The position numbers and the translations under genes were made by a program. 64,000 nucleotides of DNA, taken from the NCBI RefSeq assembly GCF_001902145.1, contig NZ_MRST01000024.1, positions 1-64,000 on the forward strand, given 5' to 3'. The first letter of the stretch is position 1, and every line of letters begins with the position of its first letter. Below, piece by piece: positions 28,513-36,951 of this stretch. This stretch comes from Pseudomonas fluorescens. Lineage in GTDB: Bacteria; Pseudomonadota; Gammaproteobacteria; Pseudomonadales; Pseudomonadaceae. The notes below the pieces were generated by a model. The model was not told the DNA's origin. It worked only from the letters and a program-made list of their open reading frames with translations, and made no database searches.

Positions 28513-30669
28513 GTGGAACCTGAAGTCAGTCGAGTTCATCTCAGTCATGATCCGCGCGCACTGCACGACGACCCGTTACTCGACGGGTTGTTGGCGCTCT
28601 GCGCCCTGCATCAAAAACCGGCCAGTGCGGCCATGCTCACCACCGGCCTGCCGCTGCCTTCGCAACGGTTGAGTGCCGAGTTGCTGTCGCGTGCCGCTGC
28701 GCGGGCCGGGCTGCAGGGTCGGCTGCTGCAACGCAAGTTGGAACAGATCCCGACCATTGCACTGCCGGCGCTGCTGTTGCTCAAGGACGGTCGCAGTACC
28801 GTGCTGGTGGGCTGGGAGGGCGAAGATCAAGCGCGGATCCTGCTCAGCGAAAGCGATGGCGGTGAAGTGCTGATCAAGCGCGAAGCACTGGCCGACGACT
28901 ACATCGGCAAAGTCTTCTTTGCACAGCCGCAGCACAAGTTCGACGTCAACCACGGCAGCCTGATTCCGCGGGCGCGCTCGTGGTTCCGTGACACCCTCAT
29001 GCGTTCGCGCTGGCTCTACACCGACGCCATCGCTGCCAGTTTCCTGATCAACATCATCGCCATGGCCGCGCCGCTGTTCGTGATGAACGTGTACGACCGC
29101 GTGGTGCCGAACCAGGCCACCGCCACCCTGTGGGTGCTGGCCGTGGGCATCTGCGGTGCCTACCTGTTCGACCTGATCCTCAAAAGCCTGCGCAGCCTGT
29201 GCCTGGACCTGGCCGGTAAAAAAACCGACCTGATCATCTCGGCCACGTTGTTCGAGCGCATCGTTGGCATGTCCATGAAATACCGCCCGGCGCGGGTCGG
29301 CAGCTTCGCGCAGAACATCCACGAGTTTCAAAGCCTGCGCGACTTCCTCGCGTCGCTCACCCTCACCAGCCTGATCGACCTGCCGTTTACGCTGCTGATC
29401 TTCCTGGTCATCGCCATCCTCGGTGGGCACCTGGTGTGGATCCCGGTGTTGGCGTTCCCGTTGGCCCTGGGCATCGGCTACGCCTTGCAAAAGCCCCTGG
29501 TAGCGACCATGGAGCGCACCATGGCCCTGGCCGCCGAGCGCCAGTCGAGCCTGATCGAAACCCTCGCCGGGCTCGATGCGGTCAAGGTCAACAACGCCGA
29601 GAGCGAGCGTCAGTACGGCTGGGAACAGACCATCGGCACCCTGAGCCGGCTTGAGCTGCGGGTGAAGTTGCTGTCGGGCCTGTCGATGAACATGACCCTG
29701 CTGATCCAGCAACTGGCCGGCGTGATCATGATCGTGTTCGGCGTGTACCAGATCATCGACGGCAACCTCAGCATGGGCGGCCTGATTGCCTGCTACATGC
29801 TCAGTGGCCGCGCCTTGAGCCCGCTGGCCTCGCTGTCGGGCCTGCTGACGCGCTATCAGCAAGCCAAGGTCACCATGACCTCGGTGGACCAGATGATGGA
29901 GCTGCCCCAAGAGCGTAATTTCGAAGAGCGCCCCATGAGCCGTCGCACCCTGCAAGGCGCCATCGAGTGCCGGGGCCTGAATTTTACCTACCCGAACCAG
30001 CAGAACCTGGCGCTGAAAAACATCAACCTGGTGATCAAGCCAGGGGAAAAAATCGGCATCATCGGCCGCAGCGGCTCGGGCAAAAGCTCCCTGGCCAAGT
30101 TGATCGTCGGCCTTTACCAGCCCGACTCCGGCTCCTTGCTGGTGGACGGCGTGGACGTGCGCCAGATCGACGTGAGCGAGCTGCGCCACAACATTGGCTA
30201 TGTCGCCCAAGACATTCAATTGCTGGCCGGCACCCTGCGCGACAACCTGGTCAGCGGTGCGCGTTACGTCGAGGATGAAATGGTCCTGCAAGCCGCCGAA
30301 CTGGCCGGCGTGCATGAATTTGCCCGCCTGCATCCCCAAGGCTACGAACTGCAAGTCGGCGAGCGTGGGCAGAACCTGTCCGGTGGCCAGCGTCAGAACG
30401 TTGCCCTGGCCCGTGCGCTGCTGCTCAACCCGCCCATGCTGTTGCTGGATGAACCCACCAGCGCCATGGACAACACCGGTGAAGAACGCTTGAAGCAACG
30501 CCTGCAAGCCGTGGTGCAAAACAAGACCGTGGTGCTGGTCACGCACCGAGCCTCACTGCTCTCCCTGGTCGACCGCCTGCTGGTGGTCGACCGTGGGCAG
30601 ATTCTCGCGGACGGCCCCAAAGCCGTGGTCATGGAAGCGTTGAAGAAGGGGCAGATCAGTGTTGCTTAA
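28513..30669 (+). CDS. lapB: LapB, type I secretion ATPase/permease
   Basis: A 718-residue ABC exporter. Residues 1-140 are a C39-like domain (LLDGLLALCALHQKP) that seems to lack a protease His/Asp set, as is usual for RTX adhesin exporters. Six membrane helices lie at about 165-440. The nucleotide-binding domain has Walker A GRSGSGKSS (about 518), signature LSGGQRQ (about 622) and Walker B MLLLDEPT (about 642). It energises export of LapA through LapC and LapE. The start is GTG. The 3' end overlaps lapC by 11 bases, so translation is probably coupled. Confidence 0.94.
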   Translation: MEPEVSRVHLSHDPRALHDDPLLDGLLALCALHQKPASAAMLTTGLPLPSQRLSAELLSRAAARAGLQGRLLQRKLEQIPTIALPALLLLKDGRSTVLVGWEGEDQARILLSESDGGEVLIKREALADDYIGKVFFAQPQHKFDVNHGSLIPRARSWFRDTLMRSRWLYTDAIAASFLINIIAMAAPLFVMNVYDRVVPNQATATLWVLAVGICGAYLFDLILKSLRSLCLDLAGKKTDLIISATLFERIVGMSMKYRPARVGSFAQNIHEFQSLRDFLASLTLTSLIDLPFTLLIFLVIAILGGHLVWIPVLAFPLALGIGYALQKPLVATMERTMALAAERQSSLIETLAGLDAVKVNNAESERQYGWEQTIGTLSRLELRVKLLSGLSMNMTLLIQQLAGVIMIVFGVYQIIDGNLSMGGLIACYMLSGRALSPLASLSGLLTRYQQAKVTMTSVDQMMELPQERNFEERPMSRRTLQGAIECRGLNFTYPNQQNLALKNINLVIKPGEKIGIIGRSGSGKSSLAKLIVGLYQPDSGSLLVDGVDVRQIDVSELRHNIGYVAQDIQLLAGTLRDNLVSGARYVEDEMVLQAAELAGVHEFARLHPQGYELQVGERGQNLSGGQRQNVALARALLLNPPMLLLDEPTSAMDNTGEERLKQRLQAVVQNKTVVLVTHRASLLSLVDRLLVVDRGQILADGPKAVVMEALKKGQISVA

Positions 30670-32023
30670 CTCCATCAAGAGTGCGGTCGGCCGCTACTTC
30701 AAAGGCTCCGATTCGCTGCAGGGCCAGCCGCTGCCCGAGGTCAACAAGGCGCTGATCGAAGATGCGCCACGGGTCATCCGCCTGACCATCTGGGCAATCA
30801 TCGCGTTCTTTGTATTCCTGGTGGTGTGGGCCGGTTTCTCCCAGATCGACGAAGTGACCCGTGGCGACGGCAAGGCGATTCCGTCGTCCAAGTTGCAGAA
30901 AATCCAGAACCTGGAAGGCGGTATCGTCGCCGAGCTGTACGTCAAGGAAGGCCAGATCGTAGAGGCCGGCGCGCCGTTGATTCGTCTCGACGACACGCGG
31001 TTTGTCTCCAACGCCGGGGAAACCGAAGCCCTGCGCCTGGCCATGCAACTGCGCGTCGAGCGTTTGAGCGCGCAGGTGGATGATCGCCCGCTGAACATCC
31101 CTGACGAGGTGCTCAAGGCCGCGCCGAGCCAGGCCGCCAACGAGCGCTCCTTGTATGAAAGCCGCCGCCAGCAGTTGAAAGACGAAGTCGGCGGCTTGCA
31201 GGAGCAACTGGTACAGCGCCAGCAGGAACTGCGCGAGTTCACCTCCAAGCAGGGCCAATACCGCAGCCAGTTGTCCCTGCAACGCCAGGAAATCAACATG
31301 TCCGAGCCGCTGGTGGCCCAGGGCGCGGTGTCGCCGGTAGAAGTGCTGCGCCTCAAGCGCGCCGAAATGGAAACCCGCGGGCAGTTGGACGCCACCACCC
31401 TGGCGATCCCGCGTGCTGAATCGGCGATCAAGGAAGTGCAACGCAAGATCGATGAAACCCGCGGCAAATTCCGCAGCGAAGCCCTGACCCAACTCAACGA
31501 AGCCCGTACTGAACTGAACAAGGCCGAGTCCACCGGCCGTGCGCTGGAAGACCGGGTCAGTCGCACCCTGGTCACCTCGCCAGTGCGCGGGGTCGTCAAG
31601 CAGTTGCTGGTCAACACGGTTGGTGGTGTGATCCAGCCGGGCAGCGACATGGTCGAAATCGTGCCGCTGGATGACACCCTGCTGGTAGAAGCCAAGATCC
31701 GCCCGCAAGACATCGCCTTCCTGCACCCAGGGCAGGAAGCGGTGGTCAAGTTCACCGCTTACGACTACACGGTCTACGGTGGCCTCAAGGCCAAGCTCGA
31801 ACGCATCGGTGCCGACACCATCACTGATGAAGACAAGAAGACCACCTACTACATGATCACTCTGCGCACCGACCGCAGCCACTTGGGCACGGATGAGAAG
31901 CCGCTGCTGATCATCCCCGGCATGGTTGCTTCGGTGGATATCATCACCGGCAAGAAAAGCATCCTCAGCTACCTGCTCAAGCCGATCATCAAGGCGCGGG
32001 CCGAGGCGTTGCACGAGCGTTGA
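30659..32023 (+). CDS. lapC: LapC, HlyD-family membrane fusion protein of the LapA exporter
   Basis: A 454-residue periplasmic adaptor. A cytosolic N-terminus of about 40 residues, one TM helix (IWAIIAFFVFLVVWAGF), a lipoyl half-motif (KIQNLEGGIVAELYVKEGQ), a long coiled coil (about 150-300, rich in Gln, Glu and Arg) and the second lipoyl/barrel half (RTLVTSPVRGVVKQLLVNTVGG) are all visible. This layout is typical of HlyD/LapC adaptors that bridge the ABC exporter and the TolC channel. The start is GTG at 30659, inside the lapB 3' end, with GAAGGGG upstream. It ends just before a REP pair. Confidence 0.94.
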   Translation: MLLNSIKSAVGRYFKGSDSLQGQPLPEVNKALIEDAPRVIRLTIWAIIAFFVFLVVWAGFSQIDEVTRGDGKAIPSSKLQKIQNLEGGIVAELYVKEGQIVEAGAPLIRLDDTRFVSNAGETEALRLAMQLRVERLSAQVDDRPLNIPDEVLKAAPSQAANERSLYESRRQQLKDEVGGLQEQLVQRQQELREFTSKQGQYRSQLSLQRQEINMSEPLVAQGAVSPVEVLRLKRAEMETRGQLDATTLAIPRAESAIKEVQRKIDETRGKFRSEALTQLNEARTELNKAESTGRALEDRVSRTLVTSPVRGVVKQLLVNTVGGVIQPGSDMVEIVPLDDTLLVEAKIRPQDIAFLHPGQEAVVKFTAYDYTVYGGLKAKLERIGADTITDEDKKTTYYMITLRTDRSHLGTDEKPLLIIPGMVASVDIITGKKSILSYLLKPIIKARAEALHER

Positions 32024-32046
32024 TTTTTATCGCTGGTACTGACGCC

Positions 32047-32112
32047 TTCGCGAGCAAGCCCGCTCCCACCTTGGAATGCATTCCAAATGTGGGAGCGGGC
32101 TTGCTCGCGAAA
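32047..32112. repeat. REP pair (class 2, inverted order), downstream of lapC
   Basis: TTCGCGAGCAAGCCCGCTCC and GGAGCGGGCTTGCTCGCGAA flank about 22 bases that themselves contain TTGGAATGCATTCCAA, a perfect palindrome at the loop. The two REP arms have the opposite order to the other seven pairs in the window. It probably also serves as the lapEBC terminator. Confidence 0.85.
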
Positions 32113-32229
32113 GGGCCATCAGCGTCACCGCGTATAAAATGCCTACCTCAAAACGCCATATCAATATGCTCTAACGGTATTTAAATTCCGGTTGTTATAC
32201 CTATAAATTCACTCCCCTGACCGCCGGGA

Positions 32230-33111
32230 ATGAATCAAATGCCTGCCACCACCGCCCTCCAAACCTTCGACATCCACCCCTTCCCCGGCAGTGTCGGCGC
32301 CGAGATCATCGGCCTGGACTTATCCCGTCCAGTCAACGAGCAGGACTTCGCCCGCATCCATCGCGCACACCTGGACCACCACGTCATCGTGTTCCGCGAT
32401 CAACGCATCACCCCCGAACAACAGATCGCCTTCAGCCGCCGTTTTGGCGTGTTGCAGATCCATGTGCTCAAACAGTTCCTGTTGGCCAACCACCCCGAAA
32501 TCCTGATCGTCTCCAATATCATCGAGAACGGCCAATCCATCGGCCTGGGGGATGCGGGCAAGTTCTGGCATTCGGACCTGTCATACAAAGAACTGCCCAG
32601 CCTGGGTTCGATGCTGCATGCCCAGGAACTGCCATCTGAAGGCGGCGACACCCTGTTCGCCGATATGCACAAAGCCTGGGAGCAACTGCCAGCCCACCTG
32701 CGCAACGCCATCGAAGGCCGCAGCGCCGCGCACTCCTACACGGCGCGCTACAGCGAGACCAAATTCGAAGGCAACTGGCGCCCAACCCTCACCCCGGAAC
32801 AACTCGCTCAGGTTGCCGAAGTGGTGCACCCCGTTGTGCGCACCCACCCGGAAAACGGCCGTAAGGCGCTGTTCGTCAGCGAGGGCTTCACCACCCGTAT
32901 CGTCGGCCTGCCCGATGACGAAAGCCGTGACCTGCTGGCCCAGCTCTACGCCTACAGCGTGCTGCCGGAAAACATCTACCGCCACCAGTGGCAGCCCCAC
33001 GACCTGGTGTTCTGGGACAACCGCTCGCTGATCCACTTGGCCGCCGGGTGCCCAAGCCACCTGCGCCGCAAGTTGTACCGCACCACGATTCAGGGTGATG
33101 CGCCTTTCTAA
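32230..33111 (+). CDS. TauD/TfdA family Fe(II)/2-oxoglutarate dioxygenase
   Basis: A 293-residue soluble oxygenase. The 2-His-1-carboxylate metal site is visible as His114-X-Asp116 (FWHSDLSY) and His269 (DNRSLIHLAAG), followed by an Arg-rich stretch (HLRRKLYRTT) for binding 2-oxoglutarate. Length and motifs fit the taurine/2,4-D dioxygenase family, but the substrate cannot be read from sequence; there are no sulfonate transport genes beside it. It lies 52 bases upstream of a LysR gene on the same strand. A second Met at codon 4 is an alternative start. Confidence 0.85.
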   Translation: MNQMPATTALQTFDIHPFPGSVGAEIIGLDLSRPVNEQDFARIHRAHLDHHVIVFRDQRITPEQQIAFSRRFGVLQIHVLKQFLLANHPEILIVSNIIENGQSIGLGDAGKFWHSDLSYKELPSLGSMLHAQELPSEGGDTLFADMHKAWEQLPAHLRNAIEGRSAAHSYTARYSETKFEGNWRPTLTPEQLAQVAEVVHPVVRTHPENGRKALFVSEGFTTRIVGLPDDESRDLLAQLYAYSVLPENIYRHQWQPHDLVFWDNRSLIHLAAGCPSHLRRKLYRTTIQGDAPF

Positions 33112-33162
33112 CCCGATAAAGCCTGCTAGGATTGCGCCCAGTTCACTCCCAACGGATCACGA

Positions 33163-34092
33163 GTGCTGGGCATGCAACTACCGGACATGAACCTGCTGGT
33201 CGCCCTCGACGCGTTGCTCGACGAGGGCAGTGTGGTGGGCGCCGCGCGGCGGATGAACCTCAGCCCGGCCGCCATGAGCCGCACCCTCACGCGTATCCGT
33301 GAAGCGGTCGGAGACCCGATCCTGGTGCGTGCCGGCCGTGGCCTGGTGCCGACGCCCAAGGCGCTTGAGCTGCAAGGCCAGGTGCGCAATGTGGTGGAGC
33401 AGGCCGCGTTGCTGTTCCGTTCGGCGGACCAAGTCGATTTGAGCACCTTGCGCCGCCGCTTCAGCGTGCGCGCCAATGACTTTTTCATTGGCGTGTATGG
33501 CGGTCGGCTGTTCGACACCATGGAGCGCGTGGCGCCGCTGTGTGAACTGCGCTTCGTGCCCGAAGGCGACACCGACGATGAAGCCCTGCGCGAAGGGCGT
33601 TTGGACTTGCGGGTGAGCAACACCATGCCGGCCAGCCCGGAAGTGAAGGTGCAGAACCTGTTCTCCACCACCTTTGTCGGCCTGGCACGGCAAGACCACC
33701 CGTTGTTCGACGGAGAAATCACGGCGGCACGCTTTGCCAGCTATTCCCACATAAGCATCTCGCGCCGCGGCATCGCTCGTGGGCCGATCGACACCGCGCT
33801 GAATGAACAGGGCCTGGAGCGCCGCGTGGCAATGATCGCCCCAGGCTTTCACGGTGCGATGTTCATGCTGCCCGATTCCGACCTGCTGCTGCCGGTGCCC
33901 AAGGAAGCCCTCCTGAGCGCCAAGCGGCTGAACCTGCCACTGCGCGCATTTGCCTTGCCGATTTCACTGCCAACCCTGGTCCTAGCGCAATCCTGGCATC
34001 CGCGCTTCGACAAAGACCCTGCGCACAAATGGCTGCGCGAAACCATGCGCTCGAGCTGCCACGCCACCTGGCTGGAAGCGCAGCCCACCTGA
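33163..34092 (+). CDS. LysR family transcriptional regulator
   Basis: About 309 residues, with an N-terminal LysR helix-turn-helix (VALDALLDEGSVVGAARRMN, then LSPAAMSRTLTRIREAVGD) and a C-terminal periplasmic-binding-like effector domain ending normally. The GTG at 33163 and the ATG at 33172 are both possible starts. It lies between the TauD-type gene and an efflux operon, all on the plus strand, so it may control either; the nearer divergent-type target is absent. A REP pair separates it from the pump genes. Confidence 0.85.
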   Translation: MLGMQLPDMNLLVALDALLDEGSVVGAARRMNLSPAAMSRTLTRIREAVGDPILVRAGRGLVPTPKALELQGQVRNVVEQAALLFRSADQVDLSTLRRRFSVRANDFFIGVYGGRLFDTMERVAPLCELRFVPEGDTDDEALREGRLDLRVSNTMPASPEVKVQNLFSTTFVGLARQDHPLFDGEITAARFASYSHISISRRGIARGPIDTALNEQGLERRVAMIAPGFHGAMFMLPDSDLLLPVPKEALLSAKRLNLPLRAFALPISLPTLVLAQSWHPRFDKDPAHKWLRETMRSSCHATWLEAQPT

Positions 34093-34095
34093 AAT

Positions 34096-34196
34096 CTGTA
34101 GGAGCGAGCTTGCTCGCGAAAAACGTCAACGATAACGCGTGCTTCCTGGATAAATGCGGCGCCTATGGGTTTTTCGCGAGCAAGCTCGCTCCTACA
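34096..34196. repeat. REP pair (class 1), downstream of the LysR gene
   Basis: CTGTAGGAGCGAGCTTGCTC and its inverse complement enclose about 50 bases. The pair is the same class as at 11634 and begins 3 bases after the LysR stop codon. Confidence 0.85.
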
Positions 34197-34341
34197 AGGG
34201 GACAAGCCCTTTCCATAATTTTGAGCCTTGGGCTGTTATGAATTGCGTCTGACGCACTTATAACCTGCCAACAAGTAACTTTTTGTCATGAGAGTGCCTG
34301 ATTAAACTGCTCAGGTATTTCTTATTCCGAGTTACCTGTTC

Positions 34342-35877
34342 ATGACGTCCCTCGCTGCCCCCGTCCTCCAGGCTGCAGCCAAACCTACGGCCCTGAGCCC
34401 ACCCGTGTTCGGCCCGCGCATCATCATCGGCCTGCTTGGCGTTTTGTTGGCCGTGCTGGTGTCTGGTCTCAACGAGATGGTCACCAAGGTTGCTCTCGCC
34501 GATATTCGCGGTGCGCTGTACATCGGCTTTGATGAAGGCACCTGGCTGGTCGCCGCCTACACCGCCACGTCCGTGGCAGCCATGGCCTTCGCGCCGTGGT
34601 GTTCGGTGACGTTTTCCCTGCGTCGCTTCACCCTGTGCGCTATCGGTTTGTTCACCGTGCTGGGCATCCTCTGCCCGTTCGCGCCGAACTACGAAAGCCT
34701 GTTGCTGCTGCGTACCGTGCAAGGCCTGGCCGGTGGCGCGCTGCCGCCGATGCTGATGACCGTGGCGCTGCGTTTCTTGCCGGCCAACGTCAAGTTGTAC
34801 GGGTTGGCCGGTTACGCACTGACCGCCACCTTCGGCCCCAGCCTGGGCACGCCGCTGGCGGCGTTGTGGACCGAGTACGTCGGTTGGCAATGGGCGTTCT
34901 GGCAGATCGTCGCGCCGTGCCTGCTGGCCATGGCGGCCGTGGCCTATGGCTTGCCACAAGACCCGCTGCGCCTGGAGCGCTTCAAGCAGTTCAACTGGCG
35001 TGGTTTGCTGTTGGGCTTCCCGGCGATTTGCATGCTGGTGATCGGCTTGTTGCAGGGCAATCGCCTGGACTGGTTCGAGTCGGGCCTGATTACCTTCCTG
35101 CTGTGTGGCGGCACATTGTTGCTGGTGCTGTTCATGTTCAACGAATGGTCACAGCCGCTGCCTTTCTTCAACCTGCAGATGCTCGGCCTGCGCAACCTGG
35201 CCTTCGCCCTGATCGTGCTGGCAGGCGTGCTGATGGTGCTGACCTCGGTGATCATCATCCCGTCCAGTTTCCTCGCCCAGGTCCAGGGTTACCGGCCGCT
35301 GCAAACTGCGCCGGTGATGCTGCTGATGGCGCTGCCGCAGCTGATTGCGCTGCCGCTGGTGGCGGCGCTGTGCAACCTGCGCTGGGTCGATTGCCGCTGG
35401 GTGCTGGGCATTGGCCTGAGCATGTTGGTGCTGTGCTGCATCGGCAGTTCCCACCTGACTTCGGCGTGGATTCGTGACGACTTTTATGGCTGGTACCTGC
35501 TGCAGATTTTCGGTCAGCCGATGGCCGTGTTGCCGCTGCTGATGCTGTCCACCGGCAGTATCCAGCCCATCGAAGGGCCGTTCGCCTCGGCCTGGTTCAA
35601 TACCGTCAAGGGCCTGGCTGCTGTGATCGCCACTGCGGTGCTGGATACATTGACCACCCAGCGCGGGCATTTCCATTCAACCATGTTGGTGGACCGCCTG
35701 GGCAATTCGCCCCTTGCCGACGCTGACGCGCCGGGCCTCGCCCACCGCTTGCACGAGCAGGCCGTGGTGCTGACCTCTTCGGATCTTTACGTCGTCATGG
35801 CCGGTGTCGCGGTGGCGTTGATCCTGCTGATTTTCTGGATGCCCACGCGGATCTATCCGCCTCGCACTCCGGCCTGA
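34342..35877 (+). CDS. DHA2-type MFS drug/proton antiporter (EmrB-like)
   Basis: A 511-residue inner-membrane transporter with about 14 hydrophobic segments. After the N-terminal tail, VLVSGLNEMVTKVALADIRG takes the place of the usual family motif D1, and RTVQGLAGGALPPMLMTVAL is the typical DHA2 motif around TM4. The product should export a hydrophobic or amphipathic compound using the proton gradient. Directly downstream are a HlyD-type adaptor (15 bases) and a NodT-type outer-membrane factor, which together make a complete tripartite pump. Substrate unknown. Confidence 0.88.
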   Translation: MTSLAAPVLQAAAKPTALSPPVFGPRIIIGLLGVLLAVLVSGLNEMVTKVALADIRGALYIGFDEGTWLVAAYTATSVAAMAFAPWCSVTFSLRRFTLCAIGLFTVLGILCPFAPNYESLLLLRTVQGLAGGALPPMLMTVALRFLPANVKLYGLAGYALTATFGPSLGTPLAALWTEYVGWQWAFWQIVAPCLLAMAAVAYGLPQDPLRLERFKQFNWRGLLLGFPAICMLVIGLLQGNRLDWFESGLITFLLCGGTLLLVLFMFNEWSQPLPFFNLQMLGLRNLAFALIVLAGVLMVLTSVIIIPSSFLAQVQGYRPLQTAPVMLLMALPQLIALPLVAALCNLRWVDCRWVLGIGLSMLVLCCIGSSHLTSAWIRDDFYGWYLLQIFGQPMAVLPLLMLSTGSIQPIEGPFASAWFNTVKGLAAVIATAVLDTLTTQRGHFHSTMLVDRLGNSPLADADAPGLAHRLHEQAVVLTSSDLYVVMAGVAVALILLIFWMPTRIYPPRTPA

Positions 35878-35892
35878 CCTCAAGGACTTTCC

Positions 35893-36951
35893 ATGAAACG
35901 CAAAGACAAAATTGCCGTCTCCGTTATCGCCGTATTTGCCGTCGGCGTGCTGGTTTACCTGGTTGCGCCGGGCGTATTGGGCAGCAAGCACCAGACCACC
36001 AACGACGCCTTCGTCGCCGCCGATTTCACCCTGGTGGCGCCGCGGGTGGCAGGCTTCATCAAGGAAGTGCTGGTGGAAGACAACCAGCGCGTCAAGGCCG
36101 GCCAACTGCTGGCGTTGATCGACGACCGCGACTTTCGCGCCGCCGCCCAGGCCGCCGATGCCGACACCCTGGTTGCCCAGGCCCAGTTGAAAAACGCCAG
36201 CGCGACCCTGGAGCGCCAAAGCTCGGTGATCGCCCAGGCCCAGGCTACCGTGGCAGCAGATCGCGCCGAAGTGGCCTTTGCCGAACATGAGCTGAACCGC
36301 TACAACCACCTCGCTGGCGTCGGTGCGGGCACCGTGCAGAACGCCCAGCAAGCCAAGACGCGCATCGACCAGGCCACTGCGCGCCTGGCCAAATCCACCG
36401 CCGTGCTGGCCGCCGAACGCAAGCAGGTGGAGATTCTCACCGCCCAGCGTGACGCCGCCGAAGGTGGGCTCAAGCGCGCCCAGGCCGCGCTGGAAATGGC
36501 CAGTTATCAGCTGTCTTACACGCGCATCGTCGCACCGGTGGATGGCATGGTCGGTGAGCGTGCGGTGCGGGTCGGGGCCTATGTGACACCGGGCAGCAAG
36601 ATCCTTGCGGTGGTGCCACTGGCCCAAGCTTATGTGGTGGCCAATTTCCAAGAGACCCAACTGTCCCATATGCACGCAGGCCAAGCCGTTCAGGTACGGG
36701 TCGACAGCCTCGACGGCGAATTGCTCAATGGCCACCTCGAAAGCCTGGCGCCTGCCACCGGGGTGACCTTCGCCTCGGTCAAGCCCGACAACGCCACCGG
36801 CAACTTCACCAAGGTGGTGCAGCGTATTCCGGTGAAGATCGTCCTCGAACCGAACCAGCCACTGACCGAGCGCTTGCGCGTCGGCATGTCGGTGGAAGCC
36901 AGTGTCGATACCCGGCCGGTCGCGCAACAGCGTGAGGTGGCCCAGCAATGA
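35893..36951 (+). CDS. HlyD/EmrA-type membrane fusion protein
   Basis: A 352-residue periplasmic adaptor: one N-terminal TM (IAVSVIAVFAVGVLVYLV), then TTNDAFVAADFTLVAPRVAG typical of EmrA, an Ala/Gln-rich coiled coil (about 90-200) and a C-terminal barrel half (YTRIVAPVDGMVGERAVRVG). It should link the MFS antiporter upstream to the outer-membrane factor downstream. Its stop overlaps the next start by 4 bases (ATGA). Confidence 0.9.
   Translation: MKRKDKIAVSVIAVFAVGVLVYLVAPGVLGSKHQTTNDAFVAADFTLVAPRVAGFIKEVLVEDNQRVKAGQLLALIDDRDFRAAAQAADADTLVAQAQLKNASATLERQSSVIAQAQATVAADRAEVAFAEHELNRYNHLAGVGAGTVQNAQQAKTRIDQATARLAKSTAVLAAERKQVEILTAQRDAAEGGLKRAQAALEMASYQLSYTRIVAPVDGMVGERAVRVGAYVTPGSKILAVVPLAQAYVVANFQETQLSHMHAGQAVQVRVDSLDGELLNGHLESLAPATGVTFASVKPDNATGNFTKVVQRIPVKIVLEPNQPLTERLRVGMSVEASVDTRPVAQQREVAQQ

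Noticed and set aside
28576-32014. Long minus-strand open frames opposite lapB and lapC (656 and 452 aa)
   Set aside because: High-GC antisense frames with His/Gln-rich composition; lapB and lapC on the plus strand have full family motifs.
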